A DNA stretch of 13,498 nt from an uncultured Bacilli bacterium (GTDB lineage: Bacteria; Bacillota_I; Bacilli_A; RFN20; DUOF01): contig CAKORZ010000039.1 of assembly GCA_934101685.1 (NCBI GenBank), positions 1 to 13,498 on the forward strand. The letters are read 5' to 3'. Position 1 is the stretch's first letter; every line of letters starts with the position of its first letter. This document shows, piece by piece, positions 6,650-12,677 of this stretch. The notes beneath the pieces were generated by a model, which saw only the letters and a list, made by a program, of their open reading frames with translations, had not been told where the DNA came from and made no database searches. Made by a program: the position numbers and the translations under genes.

Positions 6650-7021
6650 ATGGATTATATAGACATAATAAAAAAAATTCGTAAAGAAAAAAAACTTACT
6701 CAAGTAGAGATGGCTAAAATATTAAATTTGGCACAAAGTACATATAATGATATTGAACACAAAAAAATAAAATTATCAACAGAAGATTTTATTAAAATCT
6801 GTAAACACTTTGAAATATCTCCTAATATATTAACTAACGATGAAAATACAATTAATATTGCTTTAACAAAAGAAGATGTAAAGCAGTTTAGAAAGATTAA
6901 AGAAATAATTAACAAAATTGATGATCAAATAAACTATAGCAATATAAACAATCAAAATATCACAATAGGAAATAATAATTCAAACATTAATTTCGGAGTG
7001 ATAAATAAAGAAAAGGAGTAA
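6650..7021 (+). CDS. XRE-family transcriptional repressor
   Basis: 123 residues. The ATG at 6650 is chosen because AAAGGA lies 9 bases upstream; an ATG at 6641 would overlap that site. Residues 4-61 are a classic lambda-cI-like helix-turn-helix domain: IRKEKKLTQVEMAKILNLAQ, STYNDIEHKKIKLSTEDFIK, then a final helix ending SPNIL. After a helical linker (70-95), the C-terminus is an unusual Asn/Ile-rich repeat (NYSNINNQNITIGNNNSNIN) that resembles beta-solenoid-like tails. There is no peptidase domain, so self-cleavage as in LexA/CI is unlikely. It is divergent from the leftward operon and separated from it by a palindromic operator, as in prophage and ICE immunity regions. Its last codons contain the ribosome site for the nuclease-like gene, so the two are co-expressed. 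Confidence 0.88.
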   Translation: MDYIDIIKKIRKEKKLTQVEMAKILNLAQSTYNDIEHKKIKLSTEDFIKICKHFEISPNILTNDENTINIALTKEDVKQFRKIKEIINKIDDQINYSNINNQNITIGNNNSNINFGVINKEKE

Positions 7022-7026
7022 TTATT

Positions 7027-7947
7027 GTGGCAGGAAAAACATGTCAAATATGTGGCAAAAATAGCGGAATGTATCCTCTATGCAAAGAACATTTAGAAAT
7101 GAAAAATCAAGGATTAGTAATAAAAAATGAAAATGGAGAATGGATTTTAAAAGAAGAAAATAGCCAAAAATGCATGGTCTGTAAAAATATTGAAGCAACA
7201 CACAAAATACTTATGAATCCAGAAAAAAATCTTGTAATCAATGTATGTGATAAATGTATTGATGACTATAAAAAAAATTATGCAGATTTAAATAAGAATC
7301 AATCAAAATATGAATTAAGAGATTATTACTTCAACTTAAGAAATTCTATTTATCGTGTAAAAAATAAGAAAATTTTAAAAAGTCAAATAACAAAACTTAT
7401 TGCAATAGCACGTGCATTATCCATTTTAAAGAACGACTATACAATCTCAGAACGTTGTGCTGATGACATTAAAGAAATTTTAGCAAAAATAAACTTTGAA
7501 CAAAAAGAAACAAAAAATCTAACAATAGAAGAACAATCAGATCAAATTATTTTATCTACAGCAAATATAAAAGAACATAGAGCCAGAGATGGACATTTAT
7601 GCAAATCAGATAAAGAAGTTATAATTGATGATTTATTGTACAATTGGCATATTTGTCATGCCAGCGGATTAGTAGTGAAAGAGATTCCTTCCAAGCAGGA
7701 AAGAACAATTATATCAGACTGGTTTATTCCTCTAAGTGGAACAAATGGAATATATATTGAATATTGGGGAATGGATACAAGTGATTATCAAGATAACGAA
7801 GACGAAAAAAAAGCTCTGTACGACAAATATGAATTGAAACTTATTAATATAAAAAAAGATGATCCTAATGATAGACAAAATTTAGAAAGAGAACTATATT
7901 CACAATTAATTGAAAAAGGTTGGAAAGATCCAAATAAAAACTATTAA
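7027..7947 (+). CDS. Zinc-knuckle protein with PD-(D/E)XK-like nuclease domain
   Basis: 306 residues from a GTG that has AAGGAG (inside the end of the repressor gene) 8 bases upstream. Two zinc-knuckle-like motifs are visible: C6/C9/C19/H22 (CQICGKN ... CKEH) and C49/C52/C74/C77 (CMVC ... CDKC). A helical middle (90-160) follows. The C-terminal region (about 185-300) has RARDGHLCKSDKEVIIDDLL, SDWFIP and IYIEYWG, matching the E...D...E pattern of PD-(D/E)XK nucleases of the type that carry an IYIEYWG-like core strand. Candidate active-site residues are E197, D231 and E245; the Lys position is unclear. Cleavage of DNA or RNA is inferred, not shown. Co-transcription with the repressor places it among genes expressed in the integrated state, so defence or exclusion is plausible. 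Confidence 0.75.
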   Translation: MAGKTCQICGKNSGMYPLCKEHLEMKNQGLVIKNENGEWILKEENSQKCMVCKNIEATHKILMNPEKNLVINVCDKCIDDYKKNYADLNKNQSKYELRDYYFNLRNSIYRVKNKKILKSQITKLIAIARALSILKNDYTISERCADDIKEILAKINFEQKETKNLTIEEQSDQIILSTANIKEHRARDGHLCKSDKEVIIDDLLYNWHICHASGLVVKEIPSKQERTIISDWFIPLSGTNGIYIEYWGMDTSDYQDNEDEKKALYDKYELKLINIKKDDPNDRQNLERELYSQLIEKGWKDPNKNY

Positions 7948-7971
7948 TTGACAACAAATCGACTACAATCA

Positions 7972-7990
7972 TTACTAATAAAATTAGTAA
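7972..7990. repeat. 19-bp perfect palindrome after nuclease gene
   Basis: TTACTAAT-aaa-ATTAGTAA has the same 8-3-8 geometry as the operator at 6526-6544 but a different sequence. It lacks a T tract, so it is unlikely to be a terminator. It may be a protein-binding site near the element's end. Confidence 0.45.
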
Positions 7991-8022
7991 GTACGTATCA
8001 TAAACGAATTACCGATAAAAAT

Positions 8023-8060
8023 AAAAGAATATAACAATATTATCGTTATATTCTTTTAAA
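8023..8060 (+). terminator. Terminator-like hairpin after repressor-nuclease operon
   Basis: A perfect 13-bp stem, AAAAGAATATAAC/GTTATATTCTTTT, with a 9-base loop. It is very AT-rich, and its T-rich arm serves as the U tract. It is the first strong stem after the nuclease gene. Confidence 0.6.
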
Positions 8061-8104
8061 TTATAAATTTAATAAAACCAAGTATCCCAGCCAATAAAAA
8101 TAGT

Positions 8105-8131
8105 AAAAGCCTAGAAATTCTAGACTTTTTT
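8105..8131 (+). terminator. Second terminator, possibly bidirectional
   Basis: AAAAGcCTAGAA ... TTCTAGaCTTTTTT forms a stem with one mismatch followed by six Ts on the plus strand, with an A/T-rich mirror on the other strand. Confidence 0.65.
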
Positions 8132-8158
8132 GATATTTTAAGGTGTATTTTATAGACA

Positions 8159-8180
8159 TTTGTGCGAATTTTGTGCGAAT
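8159..8180. repeat. Perfect 11-bp tandem repeat (integrase arm-site candidate)
   Basis: TTTGTGCGAAT occurs twice head to tail with no spacing. Short direct repeats of about 10 bp just inside the ends of integrated elements are the usual form of tyrosine-recombinase arm-binding sites. If correct, the element-chromosome junction lies shortly to the right. No integrase is present in this window to confirm it. Confidence 0.5.
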
Positions 8181-8334
8181 AAAATTGAAAAACAGGTTTT
8201 ACAAAAAATATAGTAAAAGGAGCATATAGCAAGGATGTTTGACAAATGCCAAAATAGGATGAATAAGGGTAAATAAACTAAAGTTCAAAACAAATAAAAC
8301 CCCAAGTTCTATAATTTATATATATAATGATAGT

Positions 8335-8363
8335 TTGAAATTTTGATAGTACTATGTTAAAAT
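8335..8363 (+). promoter_or_regulatory. Promoter of 187-aa protein gene
   Basis: TTGAAA (8335-8340), a 17-base spacer and TAAAAT (8358-8363) precede AAGGAG and the start codon at 8385. Confidence 0.7.
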
Positions 8364-8384
8364 ATTATTAAGGAGATGTTTAAA

Positions 8385-8948
8385 ATGAGTATCTTTAGAA
8401 AAAAAGAAGAGCCAAAGGCTATAGAACCAATAACAGATGAATTAAAAGAAAAAATTAATGATGCAAAATCAAGTCTAGGAGAAATGTTAAGTGATAAAAA
8501 GCTTTTAGATACATATGTTCCAAATGACTTAGATGAAGATCGCAATTCAAGACTTGTAGTTGTAAGATATTTTAATGTTCCAACTAGTACTTTTTATATT
8601 TGCAATTATCGTGTAACATTTAAAAAAGGAGATATGAATAATCCCACTATATTTTTGAGAGAACTTGAAATACTTAAACTCGATGAATCAAAAGAAGTGG
8701 AACACTATGAATATATAAATTCATATCACAAGTACCATCCATATCATGAAGATTGGGCTGGAAATATAAAAGAATCTTGGGATATAAATAAAGGATATGA
8801 AAAAATTAGTACTGTTGATGAAGGCGGAAATTATGATCTTATAAAAAGCTATGAGAAAAAAGAGTACATGGACATTTTAAGAGAAACTGCAAAAAGAAAT
8901 TCAGAAATGCAACTTAAATTTCTAGTAAAAAATACAAAAAATATGTAA
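8385..8948 (+). CDS. Hypothetical protein, paralogue of the protein at 9350
   Basis: 187 residues starting MSIFRKKEEPK. The ATG at 8385 is chosen because AAGGAG lies 9 bases upstream; an in-frame ATG at 8376 falls inside that site. Domains seen: a short basic N-terminus, a helical DELKEKINDAKSSLGEML, then a beta-rich core (RLVVVRYFNVPTSTFYICNY, LRELEILKLDESKEVEHYEY), a conserved H-x-Y-H-P-Y segment near residue 117, and a helical end. There is no signal peptide or TM segment. A protein with the same order of segments (DEFKEKIADA, LEVLKLGETNEVAEYAHI, HHYHPY, IKQSW) is encoded at 9350, so the two arose by duplication. Unknown family; each copy has its own promoter. The His-rich segment could bind metal, but nothing proves it. 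Confidence 0.8.
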   Translation: MSIFRKKEEPKAIEPITDELKEKINDAKSSLGEMLSDKKLLDTYVPNDLDEDRNSRLVVVRYFNVPTSTFYICNYRVTFKKGDMNNPTIFLRELEILKLDESKEVEHYEYINSYHKYHPYHEDWAGNIKESWDINKGYEKISTVDEGGNYDLIKSYEKKEYMDILRETAKRNSEMQLKFLVKNTKNM

Positions 8949-8996
8949 AACAAACATCGTATGTGATAAAATCATTTCATAGGAGGAAAAGATAAT

Positions 8997-9227
8997 ATGA
9001 AATGTGATAAGTGGTTTAATAAGCAATCTAGATTAGTTCAAATCATCTTATTATTAATTCCTGGTGTTAACTGGGTAACAGAAGTATTAGTAAGATGGAG
9101 CAAAGCATTACGTACTAAAGGTCTTATTGATGTTGTTCTAGCAGTAGTAGTAACAGTATTTGGTATTGTATTTGGTTGGGTTGACTTAGTTTGGTGCTTA
9201 CTATTCAAACATTTACTTTTGGGTTAA
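8997..9227 (+). CDS. Small two-TM membrane protein
   Basis: 76 residues with a strong AGGAGG site 9 bases before the ATG. After an amphipathic start (KCDKWFNKQSRLVQ) come two hydrophobic segments, about residues 14-30 and 44-70, joined by a basic loop (RWSKALRTKG), so both ends probably face the same side. It resembles small YqaE/T4-like or other uncharacterised membrane proteins only in size; I do not recognise the family. It lies 48 bases after the upstream gene with no terminator between, and is followed by a strong terminator, so it may share that transcript; a GATAAAAT box upstream could also serve as its own -10. Confidence 0.75.
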   Translation: MKCDKWFNKQSRLVQIILLLIPGVNWVTEVLVRWSKALRTKGLIDVVLAVVVTVFGIVFGWVDLVWCLLFKHLLLG

Positions 9228-9238
9228 TTAAATTGTTT

Positions 9239-9267
9239 AAAAGCAAGATTGTATCTTGCTTTTTTTA
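9239..9267 (+). terminator. Rho-independent terminator
   Basis: AAAAGCAAGAT-tgt-ATCTTGCTTTT followed by further Ts: a stem of 11 bp with a 3-base loop and U tract, 11 bases after the two-TM protein's stop. Confidence 0.9.
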
Positions 9268-9296
9268 TACTTGAAATTACATTTTAAATTTTTTTG

Positions 9297-9325
9297 TTTA
9301 AATAATAAATTTTATGTGTTAAAAT
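9297..9325 (+). promoter_or_regulatory. Promoter of 190-aa paralogue
   Basis: TTTAAA, a 17-base spacer ending TGTGT, then TAAAAT at 9320-9325. The -10 surroundings (GTTAAAATATT) match those of the paralogue's promoter at 8335-8363, so the duplication included the upstream region. Confidence 0.55.
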
Positions 9326-9349
9326 ATTTTTAAATAGGAGTTGATTAAA

Positions 9350-9922
9350 ATGGGACTTTTTAATAAGAAAAAGGTTGAAGAACAACCAAAAGTAAAACAA
9401 GAAGCACCAGATGAATTTAAAGAAAAAATAGCTGACGCAGCAAGGAATTTAAAAAATTTACTTTTTTCAAAAAAAACTTTTGATATTAAATATGGAGAAA
9501 TAGAGCATTTTGATAATAATATAAGTAAAGATGAGCTTCAAAGTATGTCTGCTGTTTATTTTGATAAGTCATCAAAAACATTATATAAAGTAAATATGAG
9601 GGCAATAATACCACAAGGTGATAAAGAAGTAAATCTTATGACTCAAAGTTTAGAAGTTTTAAAACTTGGAGAAACTAATGAAGTAGCAGAATATGCTCAT
9701 ATTGAAAATGTTCATCATTATCACCCATATCAAAGAGATACATATGGAGAAATAAAACAATCATGGAATAGAGAAGATGGATATACAACTAGTAAAACAG
9801 AATCTGATACTTATATATATGAAGGAACAAATAGGGTAATAACAAATATTCTTGAAAATGTAGTTAAAAGAGATATTAGTAATAGAAAAACATATCAAAC
9901 AAAACAATCAATGAAGATGTAA
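9350..9922 (+). CDS. Hypothetical protein, paralogue of the protein at 8385
   Basis: 190 residues starting MGLFNKKKVEEQPK. The start is set by AGGAG 9 bases upstream; the ATG at 9341 overlaps that site. It shares with the first copy the basic N-terminus, the helix DEFKEKIADAARNL, a beta core (LEVLKLGETNEVAEYAHIEN), the H-H-Y-H-P-Y segment and the following IKQSW...DGY. It is less conserved in the first third and in the C-terminus. Cytoplasmic by prediction. It has its own promoter and a terminator directly after its stop, so it is monocistronic. The function is unknown; divergence between two neighbouring copies suggests different partners or conditions rather than recent duplication. Confidence 0.8.
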   Translation: MGLFNKKKVEEQPKVKQEAPDEFKEKIADAARNLKNLLFSKKTFDIKYGEIEHFDNNISKDELQSMSAVYFDKSSKTLYKVNMRAIIPQGDKEVNLMTQSLEVLKLGETNEVAEYAHIENVHHYHPYQRDTYGEIKQSWNREDGYTTSKTESDTYIYEGTNRVITNILENVVKRDISNRKTYQTKQSMKM

Positions 9923-9923
9923 C

Positions 9924-9955
9924 AAAAAACATGAGAATTAACTCATGTTTTTTTT
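9924..9955. terminator. Bidirectional terminator between convergent genes
   Basis: A 12-bp stem, AAAAAACATGAG/CTCATGTTTTTT, with a 6-base loop and T tracts on both strands. It serves the 190-aa gene and the M20 peptidase gene that ends at 9957. Confidence 0.9.
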
Positions 9956-9956
9956 A

Positions 9957-11048
9957 TTATAAGCTTTTAACAAAACTAACAAACATATCATTATATTTTT
10001 TAAACTCATTAACATTTACAAATTCATTTGGCTTGTGTGCTAAAGCAAGATCTCCAACTCCAAATAGTATTGAATCACCACCTAGTGCTTGAAAATATCC
10101 AGCTTCACATCCACCAGTGAATTCATTTTCTTCTAAATTAAACTCTTTTAATAATTTTTCAATAATTAAACTATTTCTTTTTTCAAGTGGTAAAATTGAT
10201 AGATTATTAGAAAGTTCAATTGAACATCCATTATATTTTTTCTTTAAATAAGCAATTTTATTTCTTATATCTTTTAATACTTTTTCTATTAATGATTTAT
10301 TGTCAGTTCTTAAATCAAATACAATTTTACTATTAGGAGATACAATATTTACTTTATCTCCACCTTGCATAATTCCACAATTAAGGGTAGTATTTGGATA
10401 TTTGTAACTAAGTTTTTCAATAAAAGAAATAAATTTAGCAGCAATATAGTTTGCATTTATGCCATTTTGAGGCTTACTACTGTGGCACCCAAGTCCAGTT
10501 ATATCTATTTGATATTCGTAGCAGCATTTACTAGATGTACATATTTTCATATTTGTAGGCTCACCAACTATTGTAAAGTAAGGGGTTACATTCTTTTCTT
10601 TTAAGTAGGAAGATATGTTTTCAACTCCCTCAAAATCGGTTTCTTCATCACTAGTAATAGCTATAATTATTGGCTTCTTAATTTTCTTTAATTCTTCAAT
10701 GTTATTTAATATAATAGCAAAATAACTTTTCATATCAATAGTTCCAAGTCCATATAGTTTATCATCAATTAAAGTTGGAATATATGGATTTGTTTTGTAT
10801 AGATATTCATCTGCAACTACCGTATCCATGTGCCCAGAAAGAACAATTGCATCATTAATATTTTCTATTTTAGTATTTAATCCTATTAATAAATTTTTCT
10901 TTTTATTTAATTTGCAATTATTAATAATTTTGATTTCTTCTGCATATGGTTCAAACTTATTTATTAAATAATTAATTATTTCTTCATTACTATTAGTATC
11001 AAAACTTTTTATTGATACTAGATCTTTTAATATTTCTAAATTTTTCAT
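9957..11048 (-). CDS. M20-family metallopeptidase (ArgE/DapE type deacylase)
   Basis: 363 residues, the usual length for acetylornithine deacetylase/succinyl-diaminopimelate desuccinylase-like enzymes, which hydrolyse an acyl or peptide amide with two metal ions in the cytoplasm. Visible metal and catalytic residues: SGHMDT (H73, D75), GLGTIDMK (D105), TSDEE (E135/E136), GEPT (E163) and ALAHKP (H338). H189 in GCHSSKP and the GGDKVNIV segment of the dimerisation domain are also present. Overall motifs favour ArgE over dipeptidase branches, but substrate cannot be fixed: no arginine or lysine pathway genes adjoin it. The ATG has GAGGAG 9 bases upstream. The gene stands alone behind a long leader with two attenuator-like units containing His-His codons, which could mean it acts on histidine-containing or other small peptides; that is speculation. 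Confidence 0.85.
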   Translation of the reverse strand: MKNLEILKDLVSIKSFDTNSNEEIINYLINKFEPYAEEIKIINNCKLNKKKNLLIGLNTKIENINDAIVLSGHMDTVVADEYLYKTNPYIPTLIDDKLYGLGTIDMKSYFAIILNNIEELKKIKKPIIIAITSDEETDFEGVENISSYLKEKNVTPYFTIVGEPTNMKICTSSKCCYEYQIDITGLGCHSSKPQNGINANYIAAKFISFIEKLSYKYPNTTLNCGIMQGGDKVNIVSPNSKIVFDLRTDNKSLIEKVLKDIRNKIAYLKKKYNGCSIELSNNLSILPLEKRNSLIIEKLLKEFNLEENEFTGGCEAGYFQALGGDSILFGVGDLALAHKPNEFVNVNEFKKYNDMFVSFVKSL

Positions 11049-11071
11049 TTTTTAATTCTCCTCTTTCTTAT

Positions 11072-11117
11072 AAAATAAAGCCCACCTATTGTCCATATAC
11101 AAAACATATAGGTGAGC
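11072..11117 (-). terminator. Attenuator terminator 2 (proximal)
   Basis: GCTCACCTAT/ATAGGTGGGC (10 bp, one G-U) around an 18-base loop, followed by TTTATTTT on the minus strand, 24 bases before the peptidase start. The loop contains the sequence paired by the upstream segment 11151-11163. Confidence 0.8.
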
Positions 11118-11204
11118 GTTAAATTATATAATAATATGTATAATTATTCTTATATGTTTTGTATGACCAAAAGTGCCTACAAAACTTAATAAGAATGCAA
11201 GCAC

Positions 11205-11249
11205 TTACAATAAACTATGGTGGTGTAGCCATGATTTACAAATATACAT
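11205..11249 (-). CDS. Leader peptide 2, MYICKSWLHHHSLL
   Basis: Fourteen codons and a TAA, preceded by an excellent AAAGGAGG site 7 bases from the ATG. The tail of leader 1 is preserved (W-L-H-H, then S). Its stop codon lies directly at the base of the downstream hairpin, as expected where ribosome position controls folding. The peptide has no obvious own function; the three consecutive His codons are the candidate sensing site. Confidence 0.65.
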   Translation of the reverse strand: MYICKSWLHHHSLL

Positions 11250-11261
11250 ATTATTTCCTCC

Positions 11262-11309
11262 TTTTTAAATAAAAACCTGTCTATGATTTTACAAAGCATA
11301 TAGACAGGT
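11262..11309 (-). terminator. Attenuator terminator 1 (distal)
   Basis: ACCTGTCTAT/ATAGACAGGT, a perfect 10-bp stem with a 15-base loop and then TTTTTATTTAAAAAG on the minus strand. It ends just before the ribosome site of leader 2. Confidence 0.85.
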
Positions 11310-11402
11310 ATAGTTTTTATAATAAAAGAAATATATAAATCCATTTATATGCTTTGCATCACTAAAAGTACTTACAAAACATATACTAGTTGCAAGTACT
11401 AA

Positions 11403-11441
11403 TTAACTATTATGATGTAACCATAAAGATGGATTATACAT
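11403..11441 (-). CDS. Leader peptide 1, MYNPSLWLHHNS
   Basis: Twelve codons and a TAA with AAAGGGAG 9 bases before the ATG, about 30 bases after the predicted transcription start. It shares MY, W-L-H-H and S with leader 2, while the other residues and many third bases differ, which argues that the peptide or its codons are under selection. Confidence 0.65.
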   Translation of the reverse strand: MYNPSLWLHHNS

Positions 11442-11471
11442 AATTCATTCTCCCTTTCTTTTACAATAATA

Positions 11472-11500
11472 ATCTTATATAAATAAATTTTTAAAGTCAA
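11472..11500 (-). promoter_or_regulatory. Promoter of attenuator-M20 peptidase transcript
   Basis: TTGACT (11495-11500), a 17-base spacer and TAAGAT (11472-11477) on the minus strand, just upstream of leader peptide 1. The divergent thymidine kinase gene begins at 11637; a TTGACA at 11549-11554 may be part of its promoter, but no convincing -10 follows. Confidence 0.7.
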
Positions 11501-11636
11501 GTAAATTTATATTGACAAAAAAATATTTGCTAAAACACACAAAAAATGTTGACATAAAATATTTAATTTTTGTTAGTAATATTCTTATGCCTTAATTAAT
11601 GAAGTATGTTAATATCATCTTAAGAGGTGGGGAGAT

Positions 11637-12224
11637 ATGCCTAAGTTGTATTTCAAATATGGAGCAATGGGGTGTTCCAAGAGTGCACAAGCATTAATTT
11701 GTAAATTTAACTATGAGCAGAGAGGATTTAATGTATTATTAATTAAGCCAAGTATTGATACTCGCGATTATAATGAAGAAGGAAAAGCCGTTGTAAAAAG
11801 TAGAATAGGTATTCAAAGCGAATGTGTTTTACTAGAAAAAGAACAAAGTTTATTGGATTTGTTTAATGAATTAAATAAAAAGAAAAAATATGATGTAATG
11901 ATAATAGATGAAGCACAGTTTTGTACAGAATCACAAATTAATGATTGTAAAGAAATATCAACAAAAATACCTGTTTTATGTTATGGATTAAAAACTAATT
12001 TCAAAAGTTATTTATTTGAAGGAAGTAAAAGACTTATAGAAATAGCAGATAGTATAACTGAAATAAAATCAATTTGTTCATGTGGTGCTAAAGCTACTAT
12101 TAATGCTAGATTTGTTAATGGTAAAATAGTTACAACAGGTGATGAAATACAAATTGGTGGAGATGAAAAATATATGGCAATGTGTTACAATTGCTGGAGA
12201 AAGTATCAAAAGGGAGATAAATAA
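11637..12224 (+). CDS. tdk: Thymidine kinase
   Basis: 195 residues, the normal length for type II (TK1-like) thymidine kinase, which phosphorylates thymidine with ATP in the pyrimidine salvage pathway. The Walker A motif is GAMGCSKS (residues 9-16, K15). The second Gly of the usual GxxxxGKS is replaced by Ser, as in a GAMxSSK-type branch I recall from Clostridia. DTRD (41-44) and DEAQF (91-95, catalytic E92) follow. The zinc site is C147/C149 and C183/C186, in CSCGA and CYNC. The ATG has AGGTGGGGAG just upstream. It is followed with one base spacing by a hypothetical gene, so the two form a small operon ending in a terminator. The identity is solid; only the P-loop variant is unusual. Confidence 0.93.
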   Translation: MPKLYFKYGAMGCSKSAQALICKFNYEQRGFNVLLIKPSIDTRDYNEEGKAVVKSRIGIQSECVLLEKEQSLLDLFNELNKKKKYDVMIIDEAQFCTESQINDCKEISTKIPVLCYGLKTNFKSYLFEGSKRLIEIADSITEIKSICSCGAKATINARFVNGKIVTTGDEIQIGGDEKYMAMCYNCWRKYQKGDK

Positions 12225-12225
12225 A

Positions 12226-12651
12226 ATGGAAGATATATATGATTTTGAAAAGTATGAATTTGGTATAATTGATGATTTAGATAAAGAAAGAGAATATTTA
12301 AGTGATATAGATACTTTTTATGATCCTAGCAAATACGATTGTGTAAAAGTTTTAGAAGACTTTTGGTGGGATTTTTACAAAGATACTAGTAGTATAGAAA
12401 CATTAAATGTAGAGAAAAAGTTTGCTAAGAAAAAAGGCTTTTCAGACACAGGTGCATCAATTGTAACATCATCTAATTTAAATGAATTAAAAAAATGCGT
12501 AGAAAAACAAAGACTTAATAAAAAAAGAGTAATGGAAAGTGTTAAAGATGCTACATTAAATGAAGAATTTGATGAAGAATTTGATCTTTTATTAGAAACA
12601 ATAAATAAAGCTATTAAAGAAAATAAAAGCATAATATTTTATGCAAATTAA
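12226..12651 (+). CDS. Hypothetical acidic protein downstream of tdk
   Basis: 141 residues starting MEDIYDFEKYEFGIIDDLD. This ATG, one base after the tdk stop and with AAGGGAG upstream, is far better than an in-frame ATG at 12139, which would lie entirely inside tdk. The N-terminal half is acidic and aromatic (DFWWDFYKD at residues 45-53). The C-terminal half is helical and charged (LNELKKCVEKQRLNKKRVME), ending IIFYAN. No TM segment or recognised motif. It is cotranscribed with tdk, but nothing in the sequence links it to nucleotide metabolism. Confidence 0.75.
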   Translation: MEDIYDFEKYEFGIIDDLDKEREYLSDIDTFYDPSKYDCVKVLEDFWWDFYKDTSSIETLNVEKKFAKKKGFSDTGASIVTSSNLNELKKCVEKQRLNKKRVMESVKDATLNEEFDEEFDLLLETINKAIKENKSIIFYAN

Positions 12652-12677
12652 AAAGACATCAAAAATGTCTTTTTTTA
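12650..12677. terminator. Bidirectional terminator between convergent genes
   Basis: AAAAAGACAT-caaaa-ATGTCTTTTT with A and T tracts on both sides. It starts in the stop codon of the tdk operon and ends in that of the membrane protein gene. Confidence 0.9.

Larger units (their letters stand above)
7948..8384. other. Gene-free right end of the mobile element
   Basis: No open frame of note was found. The stretch holds a 19-bp dyad, a half-operator, two terminator-like hairpins and a tandem repeat, all before about 8180. About 150 bases of AT-rich sequence without recognised structure follow, up to the promoter of the next gene. I see no tRNA or gene fragment that would identify the integration target. 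Confidence 0.5.
11072..11441 (-). promoter_or_regulatory. Tandem peptide-coupled attenuators upstream of M20 gene
   Basis: Two homologous units lie in series on the transcript. Each has a leader ORF, a hairpin just after its stop (AGTAC..GTACT in unit 1, AGTGC..GCACT in unit 2, a compensatory change), a segment complementary to the terminator loop, and a terminator. The loop-pairing segments are 11346-11356 with 11292-11302 (11 bp) and 11151-11163 with 11098-11110 (13 bp, perfect); they too covary (GC in unit 1, AT in unit 2). An earlier segment in each unit (11375-11385; 11178-11193) can pair with the same middle segment, giving mutually exclusive 1:2, 2:3 and 3:4 options. RNA polymerase must pass both terminators to reach the gene. 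Confidence 0.7.

Noticed and set aside
8305..8336. Dif-like XerC/XerD site (AGTTCTATAATTTATATATA onwards)
   Set aside because: It resembles a Bacillota dif site in composition, but the arms and central spacing do not match, and simple AT-rich sequence before a promoter explains it.
8376..8384. Upstream in-frame starts, here and at 9341, 6641, 12139, 4844, 5891 and 2208
   Set aside because: Each overlaps or lacks a ribosome site or lies inside the preceding gene, while the downstream ATG has a well-spaced site.
11072..11460. T-box riboswitch upstream of the peptidase gene
   Set aside because: There is no T-box sequence (TGGNACCGCG-like) or Stem I AG-bulge; the structure is instead built around two translated mini-ORFs.
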